64,000 bases of DNA from Curvibacter sp. GWA2_64_110 (lineage in GTDB: Bacteria > Pseudomonadota > Gammaproteobacteria > Burkholderiales > Burkholderiaceae_C), in NCBI GenBank assembly GCA_001797315.1, contig MGPC01000036.1, positions 1 to 64,000 of the forward strand, given 5' to 3'. Below are positions 52,090 to 62,095 of the stretch, one piece after another. A model generated the notes under the pieces. The model saw only the letters and a program-made list of their open reading frames with translations. It was not told where the DNA came from and made no database searches. Numbering within the stretch: the stretch's first letter is position 1; each line of letters starts with the position of its first letter. Both the position numbers and the translations under genes were made by a program.

Positions 52090-53412
52090 ATGAATACTGC
52101 GACCACGACCCTGATCCTGAACGAAGGCTACTTTGCCAAGCGCAATGTCTTCGACTGGCTGTTCGCTGCCATCGTGCTGGCTGGCGGGCTGTTTGCCTTC
52201 TCAAGCTACAGCCACGCCATGGATGTCTATGAGAAAGGCATTTTGGTGGCGGCCATGCCGGCGGCCATTGCCCTGGGCTGGTTCTGGCGCCCCTTGCGCG
52301 CCCTGATGTTGCTGGTGGCGGCGTTCTCCCTGCTGGGCATCGTGTCCTATCAGGGACAACTGGCGCGTGCCGAGAGCGTGTTCTGGCTCAAGTACTTCCT
52401 GTCCAGCCAGTCGGCCATCCTGTGGATGAGCATGGTGTTCTTCATGAGCACGCTGTTCTACTGGCTCGGCATGTTTGCCAAAGGGCAGGGGGCTACGATG
52501 GAGCTGATCGGCTCGCGCCTAGCCTGGCTGGCCGTGGCCATGGCCCTGATCGGCACCATGGTGCGCTGGTACGAGAGCTATCTGCTCGGTGCCGACATCG
52601 GCCACATTCCGGTGAGCAACCTGTATGAAGTGTTCGTGCTGTTCTGCTGGCTGACCGCGCTGTTCTACCTCTACTTCGAAGCGCAGTACGAGACGCGCGC
52701 CATGGGCGCTTTCGTCATGCTGGTGGTCAGTGCGGCGGTGGGTTTTCTGCTCTGGTACACGGCGGTGCGCGAGGCGCACGAAATCCAGCCATTGGTGCCG
52801 GCACTCAAGAGCTGGTGGATGAAGCTGCACGTGCCGGCCAACTTCATCGGTTACGGCACTTTTTCGCTCTCGGCCATGGTGGCCTTTGCCTACCTGATCA
52901 AGAGCCAGACGCAGGAGACGCGCTGGTACCGGCTGGCGCCGCTGTGGCTGTTCGGCATCGTGCTGTGTTTCGTGCCGCTGGCTTTCCGCAAAAGCACGGC
53001 CGAGGCGGGCGGCAGCTACTGGCTGGTCTACTTCATCATCGCGGCCCTGATCGTGGGCGGCATCCTGCTGGGGCGCAAGCGCATTGCCGAGCGCCTGCCG
53101 GCGCTTGAGGTGCTGGATGATGTGATGTACAAGGCCATTGCCGTGGGCTTTGCCTTCTTCACCATCGCCACCGTGCTCGGCGCCCTGTGGGCGGCCGAGG
53201 CCTGGGGCGGCTACTGGAGCTGGGATCCGAAGGAAACCTGGGCCCTGATCGTCTGGCTCAACTACGCGGCCTGGCTGCACATGCGGCTGATGAAGGGCCT
53301 GCGCGGCACTGTGGCTTCCTGGTGGGCGCTGGCCGGTCTGGGCGTGACCACCTTCGCCTTCATCGGCGTCAACATGTTCCTCAGCGGCCTGCACAGCTAC
53401 GGCACCTTGTAG
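52090..53412 (+). CDS. ccsB: Cytochrome c biogenesis protein CcsB/CcsA (heme handling)
   Basis: The 440-residue membrane protein has the tryptophan-rich WWD heme-binding signature 'WGGYWSWDPKETWALIVWL' and conserved His residues in 'WMKLHVPANFIGYG' and 'YAAWLHMRLMKGLRG'. It forms the system II cytochrome c synthetase with ResB. Its start is 3 bp after resB. Confidence 0.95.
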   Translation: MNTATTTLILNEGYFAKRNVFDWLFAAIVLAGGLFAFSSYSHAMDVYEKGILVAAMPAAIALGWFWRPLRALMLLVAAFSLLGIVSYQGQLARAESVFWLKYFLSSQSAILWMSMVFFMSTLFYWLGMFAKGQGATMELIGSRLAWLAVAMALIGTMVRWYESYLLGADIGHIPVSNLYEVFVLFCWLTALFYLYFEAQYETRAMGAFVMLVVSAAVGFLLWYTAVREAHEIQPLVPALKSWWMKLHVPANFIGYGTFSLSAMVAFAYLIKSQTQETRWYRLAPLWLFGIVLCFVPLAFRKSTAEAGGSYWLVYFIIAALIVGGILLGRKRIAERLPALEVLDDVMYKAIAVGFAFFTIATVLGALWAAEAWGGYWSWDPKETWALIVWLNYAAWLHMRLMKGLRGTVASWWALAGLGVTTFAFIGVNMFLSGLHSYGTL

Positions 53413-53468
53413 GAACTTTGTAAGAATGGGGGCAGTCCTACGACTCATGTTCAAACAAGGACTGCACC

Positions 53469-54449
53469 ATGCTGATCACATCGCGCGACGACGGCTACAT
53501 CCATCCGGTTTCCAGTGAGATCACCCCGCAGGGGGTCTATTTGCAGCGGCGTGAGCTGATCCGGCTCATGGCCGGCGGTCTGGCGGGGGCGGCGCTGGCC
53601 TCGTGGGCGGCACGCGACGCCCGGGCCCAGCCCCGTTTGGCGTTGGCGGGTGCCAAGTCCGCGGTGAGCGGTGCCACGACCGTGGAAAAAATCACCGAGT
53701 ACAAGGACGTCACCAGCTACAACAACTTCTACGAGTTCGGCATGGACAAGAGCGATCCGGCCCGCAACGCGCACACGCTCAAAACCTCACCCTGGACGGT
53801 GGCGGTCGAAGGTCTGGTGAAGAAGCCGGCCAACTACGCGCTCGAAGACCTGCTCAAGCTCAGCGCGCAGGAAGAACGGATCTACCGCCTGCGCTGCGTC
53901 GAGGGCTGGTCGATGGTGATTCCCTGGGTCGGTTACTCGCTGTCGGAGCTCATCAAGAAGGTGGAGCCGCTGGGCAGCGCCAAGTACGTCGAGTTCGTCA
54001 CGCAGGCCGACCGCAAGACCATGCCCTATGTCGGCACCCGCGTGCTGGACTGGCCCTATGTCGAGGGGTTGCGCATGGACGAGGCCATGCACCCGCTGAC
54101 CCTGCTGGCTTTCGGCCTGTACGGCGAGGTGTTGCCCAAGCAGAACGGTGCCCCGTTGCGCCTGGTGGTGCCGTGGAAGTACGGTTTCAAGAGCGGCAAG
54201 AGCCTGGTGAAGATCCGCTTCACCGACAAGGAGCCGATGACGGCCTGGCACCAGGCCGCACCGCAGGAATACGGTTTCTATTCCAACGTCAACCCGGGGG
54301 TGGACCACCCACGCTGGAGCCAGGCAAGCGAGCGGCGCATCGGCGAAGACGGCCTGTTTGCCAAGAGGCGCAAGACGCTGATGTTCAACGGCTACGAAGC
54401 CCAGGTCGGCCAGCTGTATGCCGGCATGGACCTGAAAAAGTACTACTGA
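53469..54449 (+). CDS. msrP: Methionine sulfoxide reductase catalytic subunit MsrP (YedY)
   Basis: The 326-residue periplasmic molybdoenzyme has a Tat signal ([20 protein letters not shown]), the molybdenum Cys in '[18 protein letters not shown]' and '[19 protein letters not shown]' of the sulfite oxidase fold. It repairs oxidised Met in envelope proteins with electrons from the quinone pool through MsrQ, whose gene follows after 24 bp. Confidence 0.95.
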   Translation: MLITSRDDGYIHPVSSEITPQGVYLQRRELIRLMAGGLAGAALASWAARDARAQPRLALAGAKSAVSGATTVEKITEYKDVTSYNNFYEFGMDKSDPARNAHTLKTSPWTVAVEGLVKKPANYALEDLLKLSAQEERIYRLRCVEGWSMVIPWVGYSLSELIKKVEPLGSAKYVEFVTQADRKTMPYVGTRVLDWPYVEGLRMDEAMHPLTLLAFGLYGEVLPKQNGAPLRLVVPWKYGFKSGKSLVKIRFTDKEPMTAWHQAAPQEYGFYSNVNPGVDHPRWSQASERRIGEDGLFAKRRKTLMFNGYEAQVGQLYAGMDLKKYY

Positions 54450-54473
54450 GATGGCGGGCTGTCTGCCGTGTTG

Positions 54474-55115
54474 ATGAGCCGTCTGCTGCTGAACCCTTTT
54501 GCCAAGCCCCTGCTGCTGGTGATGTGCCTGCTGCCATGCGCCTGGCTGGTTTATGCGGCGGCGGCTGATCAGCTCGGTGCCAATCCGGCCGAGGCGCTGC
54601 TGCGTTCGACGGGTGACTGGACCTTGCGTTTCCTCTGCCTGGTGCTGGCCGTGACGCCCTTGCGTGCGCTGGCTGGCCTGCCCCAGCTGGTCCGCTTTCG
54701 CCGCATGCTGGGCTTGTTCGTTTACTTTTATGCACTACTGCACCTGCTGTGCTACAGCTGGTTCGACATGGGTTTTGATGTGGACGAGATCGCCCACGAC
54801 ATCGCCAAGCGCCCTTTCATTCTGGTGGGCTTCTCAGCCTTTCTTCTGCTCACCCCGCTGGCGGCCACTTCCTTCAACCGCGCGATCCGCTGGCTGGGGG
54901 CGTCACGCTGGCTGGCGTTGCACCGGCTGGTGTACGGCGTGGCAGTCCTGGGCGTGCTGCACTTCTTCTGGATGCGCGCATCCAAGAACAACCTGGCCGA
55001 GGTGGCTGTTTATGCCGGCATTCTCGGTGGGCTGCTGGGCTGGCGCCTGTGGCATTTTTTGAAGAAAAAACGGCCCTTCCCGTTGCGGGATATGCGCCGA
55101 CAGCTATCAAAATAA
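54474..55115 (+). CDS. msrQ: Heme-binding membrane subunit MsrQ (YedZ)
   Basis: The 213-residue protein has five or six membrane segments with the conserved His residues in 'YALLHLLCYSWFD' and 'LALHRLVYGVAVLGVLHFFW'. It passes electrons from quinols to MsrP. The frame also allows a GTG start at 54468; I chose the ATG at 54474. Confidence 0.93.
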   Translation: MSRLLLNPFAKPLLLVMCLLPCAWLVYAAAADQLGANPAEALLRSTGDWTLRFLCLVLAVTPLRALAGLPQLVRFRRMLGLFVYFYALLHLLCYSWFDMGFDVDEIAHDIAKRPFILVGFSAFLLLTPLAATSFNRAIRWLGASRWLALHRLVYGVAVLGVLHFFWMRASKNNLAEVAVYAGILGGLLGWRLWHFLKKKRPFPLRDMRRQLSK

Positions 55116-55171
55116 TAGCAAACCACGTGTGCCGTCCGCGCTGACGACGCGTGGCAGAACGAGAGGGGGCC

Positions 55172-56449
55172 TTACCCGACCAGCTGTTCGCCGCGGATCT
55201 GGTCGGCCACGCTTTCGCGTTGACGGATCAGGTGCGCACGCGCGCCGTCGACCAGTACTTCAGCGGCCCGGCCACGCGTGTTGTAGTTGCTGGCCATGCT
55301 CATGCAATAGGCGCCGGCCGACAGCACGCCCAGCAGGTCACCGGGTTGCACGGCCAGGGTCCGTTCGCGGCCCAGCCAGTCGCCGCTCTCGCAGATCGGG
55401 CCAACCACGTCCCACATCGGCGCCTCGCCAGTGCGGGGGGCCAGCGGCAAGATCTGGTGGTAGGCCTCGTACATGGCCGGACGTGGCAGGTCGTTCATGG
55501 CGGCGTCGACGATGCAGAAATTCTTCTGTTCGCCCGGCTTGAGGTACAGCACTTCGGTCAGGCAGACGCCCGCATTGCCCACCAGAGAGCGGCCCGGCTC
55601 GATCATGAGCTGGCGCGAGCCGAAGCCGCGTGCATCGAGCTTGGCCAGCAGCTTGGCCCACAGTGCATCGGCTGCCGGCGGCGTGTCGCCGTTGTAGTCG
55701 ATGCCCAGGCCGCCGCCGAAGTCGATGTGGTGCAGCGGGATACCGGCCGCCTCGATGGCCTCGACCAGATCAAGCACGCGGTCCATGGCGTCGAGATAGG
55801 GGTCTTCCTGCGTGATCTGTGAGCCGATGTGGCAGTCGATGCCCACCACCTGCAGGCCCGGCAATGCGGCAGCACGCTGGTAGGTGGCCAGCGTGCGTTC
55901 ATGCGCGATACCGAACTTGTTGCCTTTGAGACCGGTGGAGATGTAAGGGTGGGTCTTGGGGTCGACGTTGGGATTGACGCGGATGCTGATCGGCGCACGC
56001 CGCTTCATGGCGAGGGCCACTTCGTTCAGCACTTCGAGTTCGGCTTCGCTCTCGACATTGAAACAGCCGATGCCGGCTTCCAGCGCACGGCGCATTTCGG
56101 TCCGGGTCTTGCCGACGCCGGAGAAGATGACTTTTTTCGCATCGCCGCCAGCGGCCAGCACACGCTCAAGTTCGCCGCCGGAGACGATGTCGAAACCGCA
56201 GCCGGCCTGGGTGAAGACCTGGAGCACGCCGAGCGAAGAGTTCGCTTTCATGGCGTAGCAGATCTGGGCCTGGCGGCCGGCGAAGCCGCGCTGGTAGGCC
56301 GCCAGGGCCGCGAGCATGGCGGCCTTGGAATAGACGAACAGCGGCGTGCCGTATTCACGCGCCAGGTCGCTCAGGCGGACGCCCTCGACGAACAGTTCAT
56401 TGCCACGGTAGGCGATATGGGGGTGGCCAGGAAGCTTGGGGGCGGTCAT
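55172..56449 (-). CDS. lysA: Diaminopimelate decarboxylase
   Basis: The 425-residue PLP enzyme has the Lys site 'QICYAMKANSSLGV', the phosphate-binding 'HHIDFGGGLGIDY' and 'IEPGRSLVGNAGVCLTEV', plus 'CESGDWLGRER' with the substrate Cys. It makes L-lysine from meso-diaminopimelate. The start codon overlaps the stop of lptM upstream (ATGA). Confidence 0.96.
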   Translation of the reverse strand: MTAPKLPGHPHIAYRGNELFVEGVRLSDLAREYGTPLFVYSKAAMLAALAAYQRGFAGRQAQICYAMKANSSLGVLQVFTQAGCGFDIVSGGELERVLAAGGDAKKVIFSGVGKTRTEMRRALEAGIGCFNVESEAELEVLNEVALAMKRRAPISIRVNPNVDPKTHPYISTGLKGNKFGIAHERTLATYQRAAALPGLQVVGIDCHIGSQITQEDPYLDAMDRVLDLVEAIEAAGIPLHHIDFGGGLGIDYNGDTPPAADALWAKLLAKLDARGFGSRQLMIEPGRSLVGNAGVCLTEVLYLKPGEQKNFCIVDAAMNDLPRPAMYEAYHQILPLAPRTGEAPMWDVVGPICESGDWLGRERTLAVQPGDLLGVLSAGAYCMSMASNYNTRGRAAEVLVDGARAHLIRQRESVADQIRGEQLVG

Positions 56450-56682
56450 TGGGCGGACGGGGCGGATGCCGGTGCGGCAGGACGGGGAGCCGCGCCATCG
56501 GAGCGCGAGCCAGGGATCAAGGTTTCAGGCAGGGTGGCCCGGCGGGCGGCGGCCGGCTCTGTCGGCAGGTACAGCGCGCCAGGCTGACCGCAGCCGCTGA
56601 GGACAGCGGCGAAACTGCCTGCAATGGCAGCAAGGCCAGCAAGGGCTATAACCCTGACTAGAATTTGTTTTGTTTGCAACAT
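56446..56682 (-). CDS. lptM: Small lipoprotein LptM (YifL-like)
   Basis: The 78-residue product has a lipoprotein signal ending [13 protein letters not shown], the conserved LptM motif. LptM promotes maturation of the LptDE LPS translocon. The ATG at 56682 is internal to a longer frame that covers cyaY sequence and is not real. Synteny lptM-lysA with divergent cyaY is the usual one in Proteobacteria. Confidence 0.9.
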   Translation of the reverse strand: MLQTKQILVRVIALAGLAAIAGSFAAVLSGCGQPGALYLPTEPAAARRATLPETLIPGSRSDGAAPRPAAPASAPSAQ

Positions 56683-56694
56683 CACGAAATTGTA

Positions 56695-57024
56695 ATGACC
56701 GACACCGAATTCATGGATCGCGCTGAATGGGTCCTGCGCGCTATCGAGGCCAGCTGCGACCGCATCAACGACGAGAGCGATGCCGACATCGACAACCAGC
56801 GCGTTGGCGGCATGGTCACGTTGGTGTTTCGCAACCACAGCCAGATTGTCGTGAACCTGCAAAAGCCCCTGCATGAAATCTGGCTGGCGGCCAAGGCCGG
56901 CGGCTTCCATTACAAGTTTGATGACGGCCAGTGGATGGACACCAAAGGCCACGGCGAATTTTTTGCCAATCTGTCGGCGCATGCCTCCGAACAGGCCGGC
57001 TGTCCCCTGGCCTTTGCCGCCTGA
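56695..57024 (+). CDS. cyaY: Iron donor protein CyaY (frataxin)
   Basis: The 109-residue frataxin has the acidic N-terminal helix ('[20 protein letters not shown]') and strands '[20 protein letters not shown]' and '[17 protein letters not shown]'. It modulates iron-sulfur cluster assembly through IscS. Its stop abuts that of the convergent mrcA gene with no gap. Confidence 0.95.
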   Translation: MTDTEFMDRAEWVLRAIEASCDRINDESDADIDNQRVGGMVTLVFRNHSQIVVNLQKPLHEIWLAAKAGGFHYKFDDGQWMDTKGHGEFFANLSAHASEQAGCPLAFAA

Positions 57025-59424
57025 TCAATTCTTGAACAGATCGAGAATTCTTCTCTTTTCATCGGCCGGCGGCAGGGCCTGTACCGTACCACCCGGTTCC
57101 CCGGCGGGTTTGTCTTCCAGGCCCAGACTGCTGATGCCGCTGCCCTTGGCGTATTCGTCGTAAGCCCAGTCGTTGCCGACATGGACCACGCCTTCGGGCG
57201 CGCTGATTTCGGCCACCGGGACGCCTTTGAGGGCGCTTTCCATGAAACTGATCCAGACCGGCAGACTCAAGCCGCCGCCGGTTTCCCGGTCGCCCAGTTT
57301 GCGTGGTGTGTCGTAGCCGATCCAGGTGATGGCAGTCAGCGTGGGCTGGTAGCCGGCAAACCAGGCATCCATCGAATCGTTGGTGGTGCCGGTCTTGCCG
57401 TACAGATCGGGGCGTTTGAGCGTAGCCTGGGCGCGGGCGGCCGTGCCCGAACGGGTGACTTCCTGTAGCAGCGTGGACATGACGAAGGCATTGCGCGCAT
57501 CGATGGCGCGCACCGACTCGTCTAGCACAGGGGGCTTGGTTTCGACCAGCACCTTGCCGCCTTTTTGCTCCGTGACCTTGGTGATCAGCCAGGGGTTGAT
57601 ACGGTAGCCGCCATTGGCAAATACCGAATAGGCCGTCGCCATCTGCATCGGTGTGACCGAGCCGGCACCGAGGGCCATGGTCAGGTAGGGGGGGTGCTTG
57701 TCAGCCTCGAAGCCGAAACGCGTGATCCAGTCCTGCGCGTTTTGCGGACCGACCGCCTGCAGCACGCGAATCGAGATCATGTTTTTCGACTTGGCCAAGC
57801 CGCGGCGCAAGGTCATCGGCCCGTCGAAGGTGCCGTCGTAGTTCTTCGGTTCCCAGGGTTGGCCACCCGTGACGCCGGAATCGAAGAAGAGGGGGGCGTC
57901 ATTGACCACGGTGGAGGGCGTAAAGCCTTTTTCCAGGGCGGCCGAGTAAATGAAGGGCTTGAAGCTCGAACCCGGCTGGCGCCAGGCCTGCGTGACGTGA
58001 TTGAACTTGTTCTTGACGAAATCGAAGCCGCCGACCAGCGCCTTGATCGAGCCGTCGCGCGGGTCGAGCGCGACAAAGGCGCCCTCGACTTCGGGCAGTT
58101 GCGTGATTTCCCAGGTGTTCTTGGGTGTCTTGACGACGCGGATGATCGCGCCACGCCGGATCTTGATGTGCGGCGGGGCCTTGGGCGACAGGCCGGATTG
58201 TGCCGGGCGCAGGCCATCGCCCGTGATTTCTACGGCTTCGCCGTTCTGCCGTACGGCCACGATCTTCTTGGGATCGGCCTCCAGCACCACGGCCGACATC
58301 AGGTCGCCGTTGTCGGGGAAGTCGTCCAGCGCATCGTCGATCGCGTCTTCGAGCTCCTGCGGCTTGCTGGGCAGGTTGACGAATTTCTCCGGGCCGCGGT
58401 AAATCTGGCGTCGTTCGTAATCCATGATGCCGCGACGCAGTGCCTTGTAGGCCACGTCCTGGTCGGCGGCGCGAATGGTGGTGTAGACATTCAGGCCGCG
58501 GGTGTAGGTCGCATCACCGTACTGGGCATACATCAACTGACGCACCGTTTCGGCCACAAACTCGGCGTGGATGCGCCCGTTCTGATGGGCCGGCTTGACC
58601 TTGAGTTCCTGTTTCTTGGCTGCCACGGCCTGCTCTTCCGTGATGAAGCCGTTTTCCAGCATGCGCTCGATGATGTAGAGCTGACGTGCGCGGGCGCGCT
58701 TGGGGTTGCTGATCGGGTTGTAGGCCGAGGGTGCCTTGGGCAGGCCGGCCAGCATGGCAGCTTCCGCCACGGTGATGTCCTTGAGCGGTTTGCCGAAATA
58801 GGCTTCCGCGGCGGCGGCAAAACCATAGGCCCGATTGCCCAGGAAGATCTGGTTCATGTAGATCTCCAGGATCTGGTCCTTGGTGAGCAGATGCTCCAGC
58901 TTGAAGGTCAGCAGGATCTCGTAGAGCTTGCGGGTGAAGGTCTTTTCCGACGACAGGTAGACATTGCGGGCCACCTGCATGGTGATGGTGGAGGCGCCCT
59001 GGCTTTTGACACGTCCCACGTTCGCCAGGCCGGCGCGAATCACACCCAGGTAGTCCACGCCGCCATGCTGGTAGAAGCGGGCATCTTCGATGGCCAGTAC
59101 GGCATCGGTCATGACCTTGGGAATGTCCTTGATCGGGGTGAGATTGCGCCGCTCCTCACCGAATTCGCCGATCAGGTCACCCTCGGTCGAAAACACACGC
59201 AGCGGCAGCTTGGGCCGGTAATCCGAGAGCGCCGAGATGTCGGGCAGGTTGGGGAAGGCCACGGCCAGGGCAATGGCGACCACGATCAGGATAGACAGCA
59301 GACCTGCCAGGATCAGGCCGCCAGCCCACAGGCCCAGCCGGGTCAGCCAGTGCATGGTCGGGGTATGCGAATGGATGCCTGCGTGGTCGGATGAAGATGC
59401 GGAGGACTTGGATTTGGCAGGCAT
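57025..59424 (-). CDS. mrcA: Penicillin-binding protein 1A
   Basis: The 799-residue bifunctional enzyme has an N-terminal membrane helix, the GT51 motif 'EDARFYQHGGVDYLG' and transpeptidase motifs 'GSSFKPF' (SxxK), 'SKNM' (SxN-like) and 'YGKTGTTNDSMDAWFAGY' (KTG). It polymerises and crosslinks peptidoglycan. The ATG at 59424 is preferred to an upstream start at 59466. It is divergent from the pilM operon, the standard arrangement in Proteobacteria. Confidence 0.95.
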   Translation of the reverse strand: MPAKSKSSASSSDHAGIHSHTPTMHWLTRLGLWAGGLILAGLLSILIVVAIALAVAFPNLPDISALSDYRPKLPLRVFSTEGDLIGEFGEERRNLTPIKDIPKVMTDAVLAIEDARFYQHGGVDYLGVIRAGLANVGRVKSQGASTITMQVARNVYLSSEKTFTRKLYEILLTFKLEHLLTKDQILEIYMNQIFLGNRAYGFAAAAEAYFGKPLKDITVAEAAMLAGLPKAPSAYNPISNPKRARARQLYIIERMLENGFITEEQAVAAKKQELKVKPAHQNGRIHAEFVAETVRQLMYAQYGDATYTRGLNVYTTIRAADQDVAYKALRRGIMDYERRQIYRGPEKFVNLPSKPQELEDAIDDALDDFPDNGDLMSAVVLEADPKKIVAVRQNGEAVEITGDGLRPAQSGLSPKAPPHIKIRRGAIIRVVKTPKNTWEITQLPEVEGAFVALDPRDGSIKALVGGFDFVKNKFNHVTQAWRQPGSSFKPFIYSAALEKGFTPSTVVNDAPLFFDSGVTGGQPWEPKNYDGTFDGPMTLRRGLAKSKNMISIRVLQAVGPQNAQDWITRFGFEADKHPPYLTMALGAGSVTPMQMATAYSVFANGGYRINPWLITKVTEQKGGKVLVETKPPVLDESVRAIDARNAFVMSTLLQEVTRSGTAARAQATLKRPDLYGKTGTTNDSMDAWFAGYQPTLTAITWIGYDTPRKLGDRETGGGLSLPVWISFMESALKGVPVAEISAPEGVVHVGNDWAYDEYAKGSGISSLGLEDKPAGEPGGTVQALPPADEKRRILDLFKN

Positions 59425-59687
59425 ATATGTGGTTAAGTTCGCGTCTGCATTATAAAAACGGGTCACGCCGCCTGGGGCAGCGAGGCTTTAGGTGGCATTG
59501 TGCCGAGTGGGCTGCTGCACGCGGGTTGGTTTGGATGGCCTTGTTGCAATTGCATACAAAGCGTCAACTTTTGACAACGTCCAAAGAGCGGCAAAGAGGG
59601 AAAAACCTTTGCTGGACAAGGATCTTACTGCTAGCATTCAAGTGAATTCTTAAGTTTTTCCGGCACTTGGCCGGCATATTTCAGGGG

Positions 59688-60773
59688 ATGCGCTTGATCT
59701 CTTTGGGGTCGCTTTTCAGTCGTCAGCCGGAGCCCATGCTGGGTCTGGATGTCAGTTCATCCAGTGTCAAGCTGGTCGAGTTGGGTCGGAACAAGGCAGG
59801 ACAGCTTGTGCTCGAACGCTGCGCTATCGAACCGCTGGAACGTGGCTGGGTGAGCGATGGCAACATCGAGAAGTTCGATGAAGTGGCCGAAGCAGTGCGC
59901 CGTGTGGTCAAGAAGAGTGGGGCCAAGACCCGCAATGTGGCCATGGCCCTGCCGCCATCGGCCGTCATTACCAAGAAAATCGTGTTGCCCGGTGGCTTGA
60001 GCGATGTGGAGTTGGAGATGCAGGTCGAGGCCGAGGCCAACCAGTACATCCCTTTTCCCCTGGACGAAGTCAGTCTCGATTTTTGCGTGATCGGCCCGAG
60101 CACGGCATCTGCCGGCGACGTGGATGTGCTGATCGCCGCCGCGCGCCGGGAAAAGGTCCAGGATATCCAGGGGCTGGCCGAGGCAGCGGGTCTCAAGCCC
60201 GTCATCGTGGATGTGGAGTCCTATGCCTCCCGCCTGGCTGCCGGACGCCTGATCGAAAACCTGCCCGACAAGGGTGCCGGGACCATCGTGGCACTGTTCG
60301 AGGTCGGCGCCCTGACCACCAGCATGCAGGTGATCCGCGATGACGAGGTGCTTTATGAGCGCGACCAGGCCTTTGGCGGCGCCCAGCTGACGCAGCTGAT
60401 TGTGCGTCAGTACGGTTTTTCGCTCGAAGAGGCGGAGAGCAAGAAACGCAGCGGCGAATTGCCGGAAGATTACGAATCCAGCGTCTTGCGTCCCTTTGTC
60501 GAAAGCATGGTGCAGGAAATCGGCCGTGCCCTGCAGTTTTTCTTTACCAGCACACCGCACAACAAGGTGGACTACGTGCTGCTGGCCGGCGGTTCGGCAG
60601 CCTTGCCAGGATTGACGGAAGCGGTGACGCAGCAAACCGGTTTTCCTTGCAGTTTGCTCAATCCGTTTGACGGCATGGAAATCGGCGACGGTGTGCGCCT
60701 GAAAAGAATGAAGCGTGAGACACCTTCGTACCTGACCTCCTGCGGACTGGCGTTGCGGAGGTTTCTGCAGTGA
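59688..60773 (+). CDS. pilM: Type IV pilus inner-membrane platform protein PilM
   Basis: The 361-residue actin-like ATPase has 'MLGLDVSSSSVKLVEL', 'PPSAVITKKIVLPGGLSD' and 'LLAGGSAALPGLTEAVTQQT'. PilM sits on the cytoplasmic face and binds the PilN N-terminus. I chose the ATG at 59688 (AGGGG just upstream); a TTG at 59667 is in frame. It overlaps pilN by 4 bp. Confidence 0.93.
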   Translation: MRLISLGSLFSRQPEPMLGLDVSSSSVKLVELGRNKAGQLVLERCAIEPLERGWVSDGNIEKFDEVAEAVRRVVKKSGAKTRNVAMALPPSAVITKKIVLPGGLSDVELEMQVEAEANQYIPFPLDEVSLDFCVIGPSTASAGDVDVLIAAARREKVQDIQGLAEAAGLKPVIVDVESYASRLAAGRLIENLPDKGAGTIVALFEVGALTTSMQVIRDDEVLYERDQAFGGAQLTQLIVRQYGFSLEEAESKKRSGELPEDYESSVLRPFVESMVQEIGRALQFFFTSTPHNKVDYVLLAGGSAALPGLTEAVTQQTGFPCSLLNPFDGMEIGDGVRLKRMKRETPSYLTSCGLALRRFLQ

Positions 60774-61408
60774 TTCTGATCAATCTGCTGCCGCACCGCG
60801 AGGTGGCGCGCAAAAAACGGAAGGACGTCTTTAATCTCTCCTTGGGCGCATCGGCGCTGGCGGGTGGGCTGATCGCGGGCGTCATCTATCTTTGGCTTCA
60901 GGGGCAGATTTCTGCGCAGCAGGATCAGAACATGATTCTGCAAAAGGAGATCAGGGTACTGGAAGGGCAGATCAAGGAGATCGCCGGACTGGAGGGGGAA
61001 ATCGCCGCCCTGCGCGCCCGGCAACAGGCCGTGGAGGACTTGCAGTCGGACCGCAACCTGCCGGTGCATTTGCTGTCGGAATTGGTCAAGCAGTTGCCTG
61101 ATGGTGTCTACGTTACCAGCATGAAGCAGGAAAACCAACTGGTCAGCTTGCAGGGTGTGGCCCAGTCCAACGAGCGGGTGTCGGAGTTGCTGCGCAACCT
61201 GGCCAATAACACCCACTGGTTTACCAAGCCGGAACTGGTTGAGATTGTGGCCGGCAATATCACCTTGGGTACGCGAGAACAGCGCCGGATTTCCAATTTC
61301 ACCATCCGGGTGCGGCTGGTCCGGGCCAGCGAAGCCCAGAAGGCCCTGCCTGCAGCAGTGGCGGCCTCCGTGCCGGCTGTGGCGGCATCAACGCCTGCCG
61401 GCAAATAA
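60770..61408 (+). CDS. pilN: Type IV pilus assembly protein PilN
   Basis: The 212-residue protein begins MILINLLPHREVARKKRKDV, the conserved INLLPYR-type peptide that docks into PilM, followed by a membrane helix and a coiled coil (about 50-90). It starts with GTG overlapping the pilM stop. It pairs with PilO in the periplasm. Confidence 0.93.
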   Translation: MILINLLPHREVARKKRKDVFNLSLGASALAGGLIAGVIYLWLQGQISAQQDQNMILQKEIRVLEGQIKEIAGLEGEIAALRARQQAVEDLQSDRNLPVHLLSELVKQLPDGVYVTSMKQENQLVSLQGVAQSNERVSELLRNLANNTHWFTKPELVEIVAGNITLGTREQRRISNFTIRVRLVRASEAQKALPAAVAASVPAVAASTPAGK

Positions 61409-61420
61409 CGGGATTGAGCC

Positions 61421-62095
61421 ATGGTGACCCGACTTTCCTCTTTTGACCTGACAGCCCTGAAGGAACAGGTGCAGGGCCAGTTTCGCAATCTGGATCCCCA
61501 GAATCCGGCGGTGTGGCCGGCCATTCCGCGCTATGCCCTCATGCTGATGGTGACCATCACGGTGGTCGTGGTCCTGTGGTTTGTCTGGCTCAGCAGTTCC
61601 GATGATGAGCTCGAGCTGGAACGCACCAAGGAAACGCAGTTGCGCGAGGATTACAAGATCAAACTGGTCAAGGCCGTCAATCTCGAGGTGTTGAAGAAGC
61701 AGCGCGAACAGGTATTGCAGTATGTCAACCAGTTGGAAAAGCAGCTGCCGAGCAAGGCGGAAATGGATGCATTGCTGTCGGACATCAACCAGGCTGGCCT
61801 GGGACGCAGCCTGCAGTTCGAGCTCTTCAGGCCCGGGCAGGTGCTTGTGAAGGACTACTACGCAGAATTGCCGATTGCCGTGCGTGTGACCGGTCGTTAC
61901 CACGACATTGGTGCCTTTGCCTCGGACATTGCCCATCTCTCGCGCATTGTGACCCTCAACAACATGACGATCGTGCCGGCCCGTGATGGCAGCTTGACCA
62001 TGGATGCAACGGCGAAAACATTCCGCTACCTTGATGCGGATGAAGTCGCCGCCCAACGCAAGGCGAGCGGTGGTGCCAAGGGGGGGAAGAAATGA
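61421..62095 (+). CDS. pilO: Type IV pilus assembly protein PilO
   Basis: The 224-residue protein has one membrane helix ('YALMLMVTITVVVVLWFVWL'), a coiled coil and a ferredoxin-like periplasmic domain ('YAELPIAVRVTGRYHDIGAF'). It dimerises with PilN and links to PilP. It overlaps pilP by 4 bp. Confidence 0.93.
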   Translation: MVTRLSSFDLTALKEQVQGQFRNLDPQNPAVWPAIPRYALMLMVTITVVVVLWFVWLSSSDDELELERTKETQLREDYKIKLVKAVNLEVLKKQREQVLQYVNQLEKQLPSKAEMDALLSDINQAGLGRSLQFELFRPGQVLVKDYYAELPIAVRVTGRYHDIGAFASDIAHLSRIVTLNNMTIVPARDGSLTMDATAKTFRYLDADEVAAQRKASGGAKGGKK